Shown: in pieces, positions 19,540 through 28,616 of the stretch
Layout: the number at the start of each line of letters is the position of its first letter
Position numbering within the stretch: position 1 is the stretch's first letter
DNA from: Candidatus Aminicenantota bacterium
Lineage (GTDB): Bacteria > Acidobacteriota > Aminicenantia > Aminicenantales > JAFGAV01
NCBI GenBank assembly: GCA_016933515.1
Contig: JAFGAV010000025.1
Span: 1-64,000, forward strand
Direction of reading: 5' to 3'
Length of the DNA: 64,000 bases
Program-made: the position numbers and the translations under genes
The notes under the pieces: model-generated
What the model saw: the letters and a program-made list of their open reading frames with translations, nothing else
The model's database searches: none
Told to the model about the DNA's origin: nothing

Positions 19540-21006
19540 GTGAACATCCTTCTTACAGGCGCCACCGGATATGTCGGCGGCAGGCTCAAGGAGCGGCTGC
19601 TCGGAAGGTCCGATGTCCGGCTCCGCCTGCTCGTCCGAAACGCCCGCAAGCTTCGCGGCGCCCTTCCGTCCTCGGCCGGTGTCTTCGAGGGAGATACGTT
19701 CAGCCCGGCATCGCTCGCTCCGGCCCTGGAGGGCGTGGAAATCGCCTATTATCTTGTTCACTCCATGGGCGGGGGGGGGCATTTCGAGAAACGCGACCTC
19801 GAAAGCGCGGTGAACTTCCGGGACGCATGCATTGACGCCGGCGTGCGGAGGGTGATCTATCTCGGCGGCCTGGGCCGGAAGGAGGACGCCAGCCCCCATC
19901 TTAGAAGCCGGATCGAGACAGGCGAAACCCTGGCCGCCCGGCCCGACCGGCTCGAGCTGGTCTGGCTGCGGGCGGGCGTCATCATCGGCGCCGGAAGCTC
20001 AAGCTTCGAAGTCATGAGGCATCTCATAGAAAAATTGCCGGTCATGATCGCTCCCCGCTGGGTGCGGACGCTCACTCAGCCGATCGGCGTCGAGGATGTG
20101 CTGGACTATCTTGTCCTGGCCAAGGATGTTTCCTTGGCCGACGCAACGGTCGTGGCGGACATCGGCTCCGAAGCCATGAGTTTCCGGGAGATGATCCTGC
20201 GCGCCGCCCGAGCCATGGGGCTTCGGCGGATCCTCGTTCCCGTCCCGCTGCTCACCCCCCGGCTGTCTTCTTATTGGCTGGCTCTGATCACTCCCGTGCC
20301 CTATGCCGTCGCCTCGGCTTTGATCGAGGGGCTGAAGTCCGAGACCGTCGTCCAAAACGACAACGCGGCGAAGTTTTTCCCGCAGGTCAGGCCCGCCCCC
20401 TTCGAAGAAACCGTCCGCCGCGCCATGGAAAGCATCGCCCGCGGGCAGATCATCAGCCGGTGGTGCGACTCGAGCGGGGGAGAGTCCTGCGATGTGGACG
20501 GCCGGGAAGAGAGCCTTGAGGGGGCGGTCTATCGCGATGTGCGGCGTCGATCCTTTCGGGGGCTTCCCGCTGACGCCGTTTTCCGGGCTGTGAAATCCGT
20601 AGGCGGAAAGCAGGGCTGGTTCCGTTTCGACTGGCTGTGGAGGATCCGAGGAATCCTGGACAAGCTGGCCGGGGGCTATGGAACGAACCGGGGGCGCCGA
20701 GATGAGCGGGAACTTGCCGTGGGCGACAAGCTGGATTTCTGGAAAGTGGCCGACCTCCGCGAGGGCCGTCGGCTGCTTCTCGAAGCCCAGATGAGGCTTC
20801 CCGGCCGGGCCTGGCTGGAGCTCAGACTGGAAGGCGAAACGCTCGTCCAGACGGCGTTTTTCCTTCCCCGCGGCTGGCTCGGACGCCTGTACTGGTATGC
20901 GATATGGCCTCTGCATTCTTTGGTTTTTTCGGATCTGATCCGGGGAGTTGTCCGCCTGGCTCAAAGCCGTTTTGAAGATGCCGGCGGCCTGTCCGCAGAA
21001 TCCTAG
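19540..21006 (+). CDS. NAD(P)-binding SDR protein with C-terminal DUF2867-like domain
   Basis: MNILLTGATGYVGGRL, YYLVHSMG; C-terminal GGKQGWFRFDWLWRIRGILDKLAGGYG typical of DUF2867. Confidence 0.87.
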   Translation: MNILLTGATGYVGGRLKERLLGRSDVRLRLLVRNARKLRGALPSSAGVFEGDTFSPASLAPALEGVEIAYYLVHSMGGGGHFEKRDLESAVNFRDACIDAGVRRVIYLGGLGRKEDASPHLRSRIETGETLAARPDRLELVWLRAGVIIGAGSSSFEVMRHLIEKLPVMIAPRWVRTLTQPIGVEDVLDYLVLAKDVSLADATVVADIGSEAMSFREMILRAARAMGLRRILVPVPLLTPRLSSYWLALITPVPYAVASALIEGLKSETVVQNDNAAKFFPQVRPAPFEETVRRAMESIARGQIISRWCDSSGGESCDVDGREESLEGAVYRDVRRRSFRGLPADAVFRAVKSVGGKQGWFRFDWLWRIRGILDKLAGGYGTNRGRRDERELAVGDKLDFWKVADLREGRRLLLEAQMRLPGRAWLELRLEGETLVQTAFFLPRGWLGRLYWYAIWPLHSLVFSDLIRGVVRLAQSRFEDAGGLSAES

Positions 21007-21097
21007 AGCCCGAATCTTGGCCGTTCTCTAGATAGCAAAACAGATGCCTGGGCCCGACCCAGGGGCAACCCCAGGAGCAACCGACCCGATGGGGCGA

Positions 21098-23713
21098 TCA
21101 ACTTTTCGGCTGGGGGTAGAGCAGCGCGTTCAGGAGGAACTTGTACGTGCCGTGCGACTGGGCGCGGTGCTGACAGCGGATGCCGATGAGGATGATGTGT
21201 CCCCTCTTGTATTGCGTGTCCACCACAGCCGCCTTGCGGCTGATGACATCCTCTCCCAGGAGCCAGCCGCTCATGAGCATCTCGTCCTCGGGAAAGCGGG
21301 CCACGACACGTCGGTCCCATTCCACGGGAGGCACCCAGGTGTCCAGCGCCACGCTGTCGGCAAACACGGCCGCCGCCTCTTCGGGCATTCCATAGCCCAG
21401 AGGCGATGTGTTGTCCACCTCGATCTTGAGGATCGAGGTCGGACAGAAGAACTTGGTGCGATCCACGCGCTCCAGGGCGCTGCGGGCCGGGGCTCCGAGC
21501 TCGCGGGAGGCGAAGAGGCAGGCTTCGTTGAGAGCGACGACGATTCCGCCTTTTTCCACGAAGGTCTTGAGAGCGTCCACGCCGGCTTGCTCGATGCCCC
21601 CTTCATACTCGGGCGGCACGGCCATCTGGCGGTAGTAGCGGGCCCAAGGGGAGTCGGGACTGGGTTTGCCGGTCTTGATGATGTCGGCGCTTTCGTCGGC
21701 GAAGACGATCACGTCGAATGCGGCCTTCAGATCGATCCTTTTCTCCTTCGAGCCTTTGGCGGGCTTGAAGTCGGAGTTGTGAAGAGACCTGTAGGAGACG
21801 CCGAGATCGTCCAGTACGCATCGGGTCCAGCCTTCGTCCATGTTGGAGCGCCAGGACTGGTAAAGGCCCACCCTCGGGTTTTTGATCCGGGCGACCGGAA
21901 TGCCGCCGAGGTCATCGAGAGCGTAAGCCGTCAGGCCCCACTTTTCCAGGAGTCCGGGAAGGACCGTTAACGCCTGAGCCGAATTTCTGACGATGAAGCT
22001 CCCCGCCGGAGCTTTCAGAGATCCGGCGGTGAAAGCGCTTTCGGACCTGAAGATCTCGGCGCCCTCCTTGAGGAGGGCGAAAGCCGCGGCGAACGAGGTG
22101 TTCAGGCGGGCGTCCAGGACCCAATAGGGCGACTCCCCGGGGGATTCGACGGCCGGCGGGGGAACGACTTCCAGCTTTTCAAGGTCGGCCTCGAAGGGGC
22201 TCATGATCTCGTCGCAGGCGACTCCCATCTGAAGCGGGAGCGTCCAGGCGGCGTTGTCATAGGGAGGAACGGGCGGGCCGCCAGGATACTGGCGGATGTC
22301 CGGGTATTTCTGACGCTGGAGAAGCGCCCAGGCGTAGGGCTTGTAGGGCTGGGAGAGCAGGATGACATGGGAGCCGGCGGGGTAAAGCGTGCTCCCGACG
22401 GTGAAGTCTTTGCGGGTCCTGTGGATTTTTACGCCTCCGAACTGCAGAACCCGGAGCATCTTCAGCGCCGTCAGGCCGTCGTGTTGGCCGGCCGGAACGA
22501 CATAGGCATAGGGCTCCCCTTTGGCCCGGTCTTTGATCGACGCCCGGTTCATGCTGTAGAAATTGAAAAGCAGGTCGTTTTTCCGGAGAGAGGAGGTCTC
22601 GATCAGGCTCAGAGACAGAGTGAGTTCATAGTCCACGATGTCTCTCAGCCTCCACCACCCCCCGGGCCAGGGATCGAGGAAACTCATGCGCTTTTCGTAG
22701 TACTCATCGGACAGCTCGTTGGGCTCGATATAAATGGGGCTCGCGACCCGCACCGAGGCCATTTCGCTCAGCAGGCCGATGACGTTGTGCAGCCAGGAGG
22801 TGTCGTCGCAGGCGCCGATCCACCAGCCGGTGAAGCTGCGGCCGTGCTCCACGCCGGAGAAGCCGTTTTGCTGGAGATCGTAGCACATGCTGCTGCCCAT
22901 GAGATTGACGCCCCGCCACAAGAGAGGCTGGACGTTCGGCACGGGCGGATCCATGAAAGGAGGGAGGAACAGGCGGGCGCCCGTGGAGCCCATCTGGTGC
23001 TCGTCGATGTGAACCTGGGGCAGCCAGTCATGGTAGAGGACGGAGGTCACGGCCCGGGTTTCCGGGAGGTTGAACATGAACCAGTCGCGGTTGTTGTCGT
23101 GGCCGGCGTAATGGTGGTAGAGCCAGGGCATGGCCCCGCCCTCGTACTTGGTGCCGACATACTTGCGGTACCATTCGGTGATCATCTGGTGGCCGTCGGG
23201 ATTGGAGGTGGGAACGAGGAGGACGACGACGTCCTCCAGGACCTTGTCGGCGTCGAACGGCGTTTTGCCCGTCACCAGATTGTAGGCCAGCTCGAGGGAC
23301 ATCTGGGAGGCGGCGATTTCCGTGGCGTGAAGGCTGCAGGTGATGAGGACCAGGGCCTTGCCTTTCCGGGCCAGGGCGAGCGCTTCTTCATCCGAGAGTT
23401 CGGCGTCCCGGAGCTTCCGGGTGATGGACCGGAACTCGTCCAGACGGGCCATGTTGCTCTCGGAGCTGATGACGGCCATGATCATCGGCTTGCCGAGTGT
23501 GGATTTTCCGATGGTCAGCAGCTTGAGCCGCGGCGACTCGGCGTCGAGCTTTTCGAAATAGGCCTGGATCTGGTTGGCGTCGGCCAGCTTGCGGTCGGCG
23601 CCGACCTCGTGTCCGAGGAATGTTGCGGGAGCGGTCGGCTCCGAAGCGGACCAGGCTGAAACCGAGAGGAGAAAAACGAGAAGCAAACAGACGGGGGTTC
23701 TTCGAAGATTCAT
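21098..23713 (-). CDS. Secreted M14-family zinc carboxypeptidase-like protein
   Basis: Signal peptide MNLRRTPVCLLLVFLLSVSAWS; SLHATE zinc motif; VPTSNPDGHQM; VHIDEHQMG. Confidence 0.88.
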   Translation of the reverse strand: MNLRRTPVCLLLVFLLSVSAWSASEPTAPATFLGHEVGADRKLADANQIQAYFEKLDAESPRLKLLTIGKSTLGKPMIMAVISSESNMARLDEFRSITRKLRDAELSDEEALALARKGKALVLITCSLHATEIAASQMSLELAYNLVTGKTPFDADKVLEDVVVLLVPTSNPDGHQMITEWYRKYVGTKYEGGAMPWLYHHYAGHDNNRDWFMFNLPETRAVTSVLYHDWLPQVHIDEHQMGSTGARLFLPPFMDPPVPNVQPLLWRGVNLMGSSMCYDLQQNGFSGVEHGRSFTGWWIGACDDTSWLHNVIGLLSEMASVRVASPIYIEPNELSDEYYEKRMSFLDPWPGGWWRLRDIVDYELTLSLSLIETSSLRKNDLLFNFYSMNRASIKDRAKGEPYAYVVPAGQHDGLTALKMLRVLQFGGVKIHRTRKDFTVGSTLYPAGSHVILLSQPYKPYAWALLQRQKYPDIRQYPGGPPVPPYDNAAWTLPLQMGVACDEIMSPFEADLEKLEVVPPPAVESPGESPYWVLDARLNTSFAAAFALLKEGAEIFRSESAFTAGSLKAPAGSFIVRNSAQALTVLPGLLEKWGLTAYALDDLGGIPVARIKNPRVGLYQSWRSNMDEGWTRCVLDDLGVSYRSLHNSDFKPAKGSKEKRIDLKAAFDVIVFADESADIIKTGKPSPDSPWARYYRQMAVPPEYEGGIEQAGVDALKTFVEKGGIVVALNEACLFASRELGAPARSALERVDRTKFFCPTSILKIEVDNTSPLGYGMPEEAAAVFADSVALDTWVPPVEWDRRVVARFPEDEMLMSGWLLGEDVISRKAAVVDTQYKRGHIILIGIRCQHRAQSHGTYKFLLNALLYPQPKS

Positions 23714-23915
23714 GCGTGCCTCCAGATGGACATCAATGATTCCTTTATTTATCATTCGAACACGTCATCGTCAAGCGTCTCGGGAGCCGGGGAAAAAGCG
23801 CCCTGTTGCAGCCGAGCCTCATTGTTCTTTTCAGAGACGGCGGGCATGAAGGAGCCGACCGTCTTGGGCGGCCGGGACGGATCGCACGGCGGCCTGGAGG
23901 GGCGGGTTTCGGCGC

Positions 23916-24605
23916 TCAGTCGCGAGAGCCGCGGAGAATAATCATCCGCAGGAGCTGCATGACCGCCATGGCCGTGGAGGCGACGTAGGTCAGGGCCGCG
24001 GCCGAGAGCACCTTCCGCGCGCCCATGATTTCTTCCCCGTTCAGGTAGCCGCGCTCGCGCAGCAGGACCAGGGCCCGCTTGGAGGCGTTGAACTCCACGG
24101 GGAGCGTGACGACGGTGAAGGTCACGGCGCCGGCATAGAGGAGGATTCCCAGATCCATGAGGAGACTGGGTCCTTTCTGGCTGAAAAAAAAGCCGACGAG
24201 GAAAAGAGGGAAGGCGAGGAAGGAGCCGATATTGGCCAGGGGATAGATGACTCCGCGGAGGGCGAGGGGCGCGTAGCCCGTGTGATGCTGCAGGGCGTGC
24301 CCCGTTTCATGGGCGGCGATTCCCAAGGCCGCAAGAGAATGGGAGCCGTAGACGCCCTCCGAGAGGCGCAAAACCCGTTTGCGCGGGTCGTAGTGGTCGG
24401 ATAGCTGCCCCGGGACCTTCTCCACCGGCACGTCCCGGACGCCTGCGTCCGAGAGAAGGCGGGCCGCCACTTCGGCGCCCGTGATGCGGGTCGAAGCCGC
24501 CACGCGGCTGTAGCGTCCATAGGCGCCCCGGACCTTGGCCTGAGCATAAAGAGCCAAGATGAGCGGCGGTATCAAGAAAAACCAAGTGTAATCCCAGATA
24601 AACAC
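23916..24605 (-). CDS. YugP-type membrane zinc metallopeptidase
   Basis: AAHETGHALQHHTGY HExxH motif; GTG start at 24605 preceded by TTGGAGG. Confidence 0.88.
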   Translation of the reverse strand: MFIWDYTWFFLIPPLILALYAQAKVRGAYGRYSRVAASTRITGAEVAARLLSDAGVRDVPVEKVPGQLSDHYDPRKRVLRLSEGVYGSHSLAALGIAAHETGHALQHHTGYAPLALRGVIYPLANIGSFLAFPLFLVGFFFSQKGPSLLMDLGILLYAGAVTFTVVTLPVEFNASKRALVLLRERGYLNGEEIMGARKVLSAAALTYVASTAMAVMQLLRMIILRGSRD

Positions 24606-24829
24606 TGTTTCCTCCAAAATTTCAATATACGGCCCGGCGGAATTCCTGTCAAACAGCCGCCCCAAGAAAGCCGCATCTTTTTTTCTGTGATTCCGATGGT
24701 TTTGAGGAAGGGAGGCACGGCCGACTAAAGAGATGGAAGCCGCCCCCCGCAGCTCGGGCGAAGATTCGACGCCGAAAGAGCGAGTCGGACGGCGAGGAAA
24801 GCTTGGGCGGGCGGTCCGAGGGTGCCAAA

Positions 24830-24858
24830 TTGACAAACGCGGTCTTTCTCTCTAGGAT
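24830..24858 (+). promoter_or_regulatory. Promoter TTGACA-N17-TAGGAT immediately before ATG 24866
   Basis: -35 24830-24835, -10 24853-24858. Confidence 0.6.
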
Positions 24859-24865
24859 GGAGCCC

Positions 24866-26206
24866 ATGAGAAAAACAACGGCAGGCGTCGCCTGGGCCTT
24901 GGCCGCAGGATGGCTCTTCGGGTGTTCGTTCTCCGTCGCCGCTCAGGAACGGTCCGCCTACCGGGAAGCCGTCGAGCAGGCCGACCGCCTGTTCCAGGGC
25001 GGAAATTTCCGCAACGCCGCGGAACGGTATTTCTTCGCTTCCCAAGCGACCAAAGAACGGCTCGAGCTGGCCCGGGCTTATATCGGGCTGTCCATGTCGT
25101 ACCTGTACCTGAAGGATGAATCCGCCGCGGAGAAATGGGTTCGGAAGGTCCTGGAAGCCGCTCCCCGATTGAAAGTCGATGTGCCCGACTATCCCATCAG
25201 CTTCGTCCAATTCTTCGGCCGCGTCAGGGCCGATGTTTTCAAGGAATCTTCTTTGCCCGCGGCGGCGGAAGAGGAAATCGCGAAGACCGCTCCGAGCGCT
25301 CCCGACGTGGCAGCCGCTGAGAAATCCGAACCCTCCCCGGTCAAAACTTCTCCGCCGCCCGATTCGCCCCGGCCTTCGGAGCCCAAAGGGAAGGAGACGC
25401 GGCCGGACACGACGCCTGAGCCGGCCCAGGTCAAACCGCTTCCTCCGGCCGCCGCCCGTCCGCAGGTCCCGGCCGTCCCCAAGGTGTTTCGCCCCGGCGG
25501 GCGTTTTCAGGTCATGTTCCACGCCTCCAACTGGACGATTGACCCGGTCCTTAACATTGTCGAGCGTTTGGTTAGGGACAAAATCGGGGAGGAAATTCTC
25601 AACCAGGTCGACAACGAACTGCGGACCAAGTATTTCACCCTCGTCGCATCCGGTTCGGAACAGGCCCTGGACTTCGATTCGAGCGGTTCGAATTTCGGCC
25701 TGGAAATCCGCTATTTTTCCCGGGGCTGGGGAGGCACGTTCAGCCTGGGTTTGGCTTTCGATCGGACCACCATCCGGCTGGCCCTGGCGGGGCGGGTCAT
25801 GCAATCCTACACCAACGGCACTTCGGTTGAGGCCGAAGCCAACGGCGCGCTGACCACGGACCTGTCTTCCACCGTTCTCAGCTTCCGCTGGGACATCTCC
25901 CCGGCTTCCCGGCTGACGCCCTTTATCATCCTCGGGCTGGGGGTGACTCCGTTCCAGGGCCGGGTGAGCTATGAATACTCGGGAACCTACGACGCCGTGA
26001 TCTTTCAGGACACGATCTCCGGCGGAGAGGAAAAAACCTTCTCCGAGCTGGCCGAGGAGCAGGAATTCGACATGATCGACGTGTTCGTCGTTCTGCAGCT
26101 TGCGGTCGGATTCGATATTGAAGTGTTCAAGGGATTGACGGGCGTGGTCGAGGCCGGCCTCTGGGACGGATTTTACCTCCGGGGCGGGCTGGGATACCGT
26201 TTCTGA
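24866..26206 (+). CDS. Secreted protein: N-terminal TPR-like region, Pro-rich linker, C-terminal beta-barrel-like domain
   Basis: Signal peptide; repeat-like N-terminus; Pro-rich linker; C-terminus GLWDGFYLRGGLGYRF ends in Phe as outer-membrane barrels do. Confidence 0.65.
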   Translation: MRKTTAGVAWALAAGWLFGCSFSVAAQERSAYREAVEQADRLFQGGNFRNAAERYFFASQATKERLELARAYIGLSMSYLYLKDESAAEKWVRKVLEAAPRLKVDVPDYPISFVQFFGRVRADVFKESSLPAAAEEEIAKTAPSAPDVAAAEKSEPSPVKTSPPPDSPRPSEPKGKETRPDTTPEPAQVKPLPPAAARPQVPAVPKVFRPGGRFQVMFHASNWTIDPVLNIVERLVRDKIGEEILNQVDNELRTKYFTLVASGSEQALDFDSSGSNFGLEIRYFSRGWGGTFSLGLAFDRTTIRLALAGRVMQSYTNGTSVEAEANGALTTDLSSTVLSFRWDISPASRLTPFIILGLGVTPFQGRVSYEYSGTYDAVIFQDTISGGEEKTFSELAEEQEFDMIDVFVVLQLAVGFDIEVFKGLTGVVEAGLWDGFYLRGGLGYRF

Positions 26207-26292
26207 ACCGGTCTTCTTGTCATCGCGGCGGGCATCCCGGCTGCGGCTTGAGGCGCAATCTCCGACTCTAGGTTTTTTCGTCCGGGGCGGGG

Positions 26293-26298
26293 TATAAT
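26293..26298 (+). promoter_or_regulatory. -10 element TATAAT of SRP RNA gene
   Basis: Perfect consensus, 6 nt before the predicted RNA 5' end. Confidence 0.6.
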
Positions 26299-26304
26299 AA
26301 AAAT

Positions 26305-26576
26305 GACCGTGCTAGACGGGGAGCCAGCGGTGCCCTGTAGCCCACAATCCGCTACAGTGGGGTCGAACTCCCTGCCGAGGCTGTTCTTTTTCCGGTTCGT
26401 ACCGGGACGGGAAGCGATGATGGTTAGGGCCCTGGGCGAGGAGCCGCCTGCCAAACCCGTCAGGACCGGAAGGGAGCAGCGGTAACAGGAAGGTTTCCTG
26501 GGTTTCAGGCCGCCTTGCCGGAGCCGAAGGTCCTGGCAACACGGGGAAAGCGCAGTCGGAGCAGGGTGCACGGTCG
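26305..26576 (+). ncRNA. ffs: Bacterial large-type signal recognition particle RNA (with Alu domain)
   Basis: 5' GACCGTGCTAGACGGGGAGCCAGCGGTGCCCTGTAGCCCACAATCCGCTA...; conserved helix 8 GTCAGGACCGGAAGGGAGCAGC; ends pair GACCGTGC (26305) / GCACGGTC (26568-26575). Confidence 0.92.
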
Positions 26577-26602
26577 TTTTTTTCCCCGCTTTTTTTGCGG
26601 GG
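26577..26602 (+). terminator. T-tract and CCCCGC/GCGGGG hairpin downstream of SRP RNA
   Basis: TTTTTTT then CCCCGC-T7-GCGGGG. Confidence 0.5.
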
Positions 26603-26624
26603 GGGGCTGAGGAGCCCCCGGTTT

Positions 26625-27521
26625 TCAGGGTCGAATAATCCCGATGGTTTTCAGAACGTTCCTGATTTCGCGTCGTCCTTCGTCGGTCGGGGGAAGCAGG
26701 GGGCGCCTCACCGGGCCGCCGCGGTAGCCCAGAAGGTCCAGGGCGAATTTCAAACCGGGGATGCCTTGCCGGGAAACGACGGCTTGGTGAAGGGATGCCA
26801 GGTCGCCTTGGACTTTGCGGGCTTCTTTGAAGCGGCCTTCCAGGAAAAGGGCGTGGAGGCGGCAGCACAGCTCGGGCGCGGCGTCGGCCGCAGCCAGGAT
26901 CGCTCCCCCGGCGCCCATGAGCAGCGCGGGCAGGACGAGACTGCCCGTGCCGAGAAGAAAGCTGAAATCCTCCCCGACAGAGGGTACCACCTCTCCCACA
27001 GCCGTCAGGTTGCCGCTCGAGTCCTTGATGCCGGCGATGTTGGGATGCCGGGACAGCTCGATAACCAGGGAGCTGTCCAGGGAAATGCCCGTGTTTTGCG
27101 GAATATTGTAGATCAGAATGGGCACGCGGGAGCCGTCGGCCACGGCCAGAAAATAGTCTTTCAGTGCTTCCCCCGTCATCCTGGATTTGTAGAAGGAGGG
27201 GGTGCGGACCAGGGCGGCCTCGATCCCCAGCGAAGCCAGCCGATTCGTGAGTTCCAGGGTCAGGCGCGCGGATTCGCGCGCCGTTCCGGCGATGACTTTC
27301 CGGCCGGGCGCCGCGGCCTCCACGGCCGCCGCGGCCAGGGATTCCGACTCCGCGTCCGAGAGGAAAACGCTCTCGCCGGTCGATCCCAGGACGACGTAGC
27401 CGGCGAGGGGGAACCGGTTGTAGAGATCGATGTTGTGACGAAGGCCCGTGAGGGAGACGTCGCCGTTGCCTTCAAAAGGCGTGGTCAGCGCGGCAAAAAC
27501 GCCGGCCCAGTGCGGGCTCAT
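26625..27521 (-). CDS. Dihydrodipicolinate synthase/N-acetylneuraminate lyase family protein
   Basis: GVFAALTTPFEGNGDVSLTGL, VVLGSTGESVFLSDAE, ILIYNIPQNTGISL, AGIKDSSG. Confidence 0.9.
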   Translation of the reverse strand: MSPHWAGVFAALTTPFEGNGDVSLTGLRHNIDLYNRFPLAGYVVLGSTGESVFLSDAESESLAAAAVEAAAPGRKVIAGTARESARLTLELTNRLASLGIEAALVRTPSFYKSRMTGEALKDYFLAVADGSRVPILIYNIPQNTGISLDSSLVIELSRHPNIAGIKDSSGNLTAVGEVVPSVGEDFSFLLGTGSLVLPALLMGAGGAILAAADAAPELCCRLHALFLEGRFKEARKVQGDLASLHQAVVSRQGIPGLKFALDLLGYRGGPVRRPLLPPTDEGRREIRNVLKTIGIIRP

Positions 27522-27901
27522 GCTTCCTCGTTTTCGATGTCCCGCAGGTCGTCCTCGCTCAGGCCGAAATAGTGTCCGACCTCGTGGAGAACGACCTCGC
27601 GCACCCGGCGTCGGATGTCCGACTCATTGCGGCTGAAGCGCTCGATGGATTTTTGATAGATGACGATGACGTCCGGAATCGCGCTGCCGAACGTCGCGCC
27701 TCTCTGCGGGTAGGGAAGTCCGTGATAGAGCCCCAGGAGCGTCCCCGATCGCAAGCTGCGCTCTTTCGGAGGAGAGTCTTCAACGATCACGACGATGTTT
27801 TGCAGGTGCTTCTTGAACCTTCGGGGGAGGCTCTGCAAAGCTTCTTCGACCAGGGTTTCGAATCGTCGCCTTTCCAACGCGCTTCTCTTTTCCCGCTTCA
27901 A
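27518..27901 (-). CDS. Zincin-like metallopeptidase (minimal HExxH family, PF06262-like)
   Basis: VREVVLHEVGHYFGLSEDDL; likely TTG start at 27901 overlapping the upstream TGA stop. Confidence 0.82.
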   Translation of the reverse strand: MKREKRSALERRRFETLVEEALQSLPRRFKKHLQNIVVIVEDSPPKERSLRSGTLLGLYHGLPYPQRGATFGSAIPDVIVIYQKSIERFSRNESDIRRRVREVVLHEVGHYFGLSEDDLRDIENEEA

Positions 27902-28446
27902 CGCTCGATGCCGTCTCGGGCCTGGACGCCGCGGTCGTAGTAATGTTTGACTCCGGCCATGTCGGTCACCAGATCGGCCCGATCCAAAACGGCTTGCGGA
28001 GCGTAGCGGCCGGTCAGGACGATCTCCACGGCTTCGGGCTTCCGGTCGAGAAAGTCCAGGACGTCCTTCTCCGAAAGGAGCCGGAAATACAAGGCGACGC
28101 ACACCTCGTCCAAGACGACGATGTTGTATTTTCCGGAAAGCATGGCTTCGCGGCATTTGTCCAGCCCGCGTCGCGCCCGCTCATAATCTTCCTTCTCCGG
28201 ATCCCGGCCGACATGAATGAAGCCTTTCCGGCCGAATTGCTCGATAGTGATGAGAGGCGAGAGGGGCTCCAGAGACCGCAGCTCTCCGTAATCCTGGCCC
28301 TTCAGGAATTGGCCGATATAGGTGCGCAGGCCGTGCCCCGCCGCCCGAAGCGCCAGCCCCAGGGCGGCCGTGGTTTTTCCCTTGCCCGTCCCGGTGTAGA
28401 CCTGGATGTATCCTCGGAAAGGCCGGTCGTCCCTTCGGTCGCTCAT
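27898..28446 (-). CDS. cobO: Cob(I)alamin adenosyltransferase, CobO/BtuR type
   Basis: GYIQVYTGTGKGKTTAALGLALRAAGHG P-loop; VVLDEVCVAL; VLTGRYAP. Confidence 0.92.
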   Translation of the reverse strand: MSDRRDDRPFRGYIQVYTGTGKGKTTAALGLALRAAGHGLRTYIGQFLKGQDYGELRSLEPLSPLITIEQFGRKGFIHVGRDPEKEDYERARRGLDKCREAMLSGKYNIVVLDEVCVALYFRLLSEKDVLDFLDRKPEAVEIVLTGRYAPQAVLDRADLVTDMAGVKHYYDRGVQARDGIER

Positions 28447-28464
28447 CGTTTCCCGCTCATGAAC

Positions 28465-28493
28465 ACTATAAGAAAATGGCGGCCGGAGGTCAA
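28465..28493 (-). promoter_or_regulatory. Promoter TTGACC-N17-TATAGT (minus strand)
   Basis: -35 28493..28488, -10 28470..28465, upstream of cobO. Confidence 0.6.
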
Positions 28494-28616
28494 TCGCGCG
28501 CTCCGAATCCCGAGGCCGCGGGCGCCGGAACGATCCGGCGATGACGCCGGATTCCGGAGTTTCCTTTTGGACTGGAAAGACATATAGTTGAGGAAGGCGG
28601 AAAAGGAGGTTTGCCG

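Noticed and set aside
26173-26868. 231-aa minus-strand ORF and small ORFs across 26303-26542
   Set aside because: Overlap the SRP RNA gene and neighbours; non-coding RNA explains the conservation.
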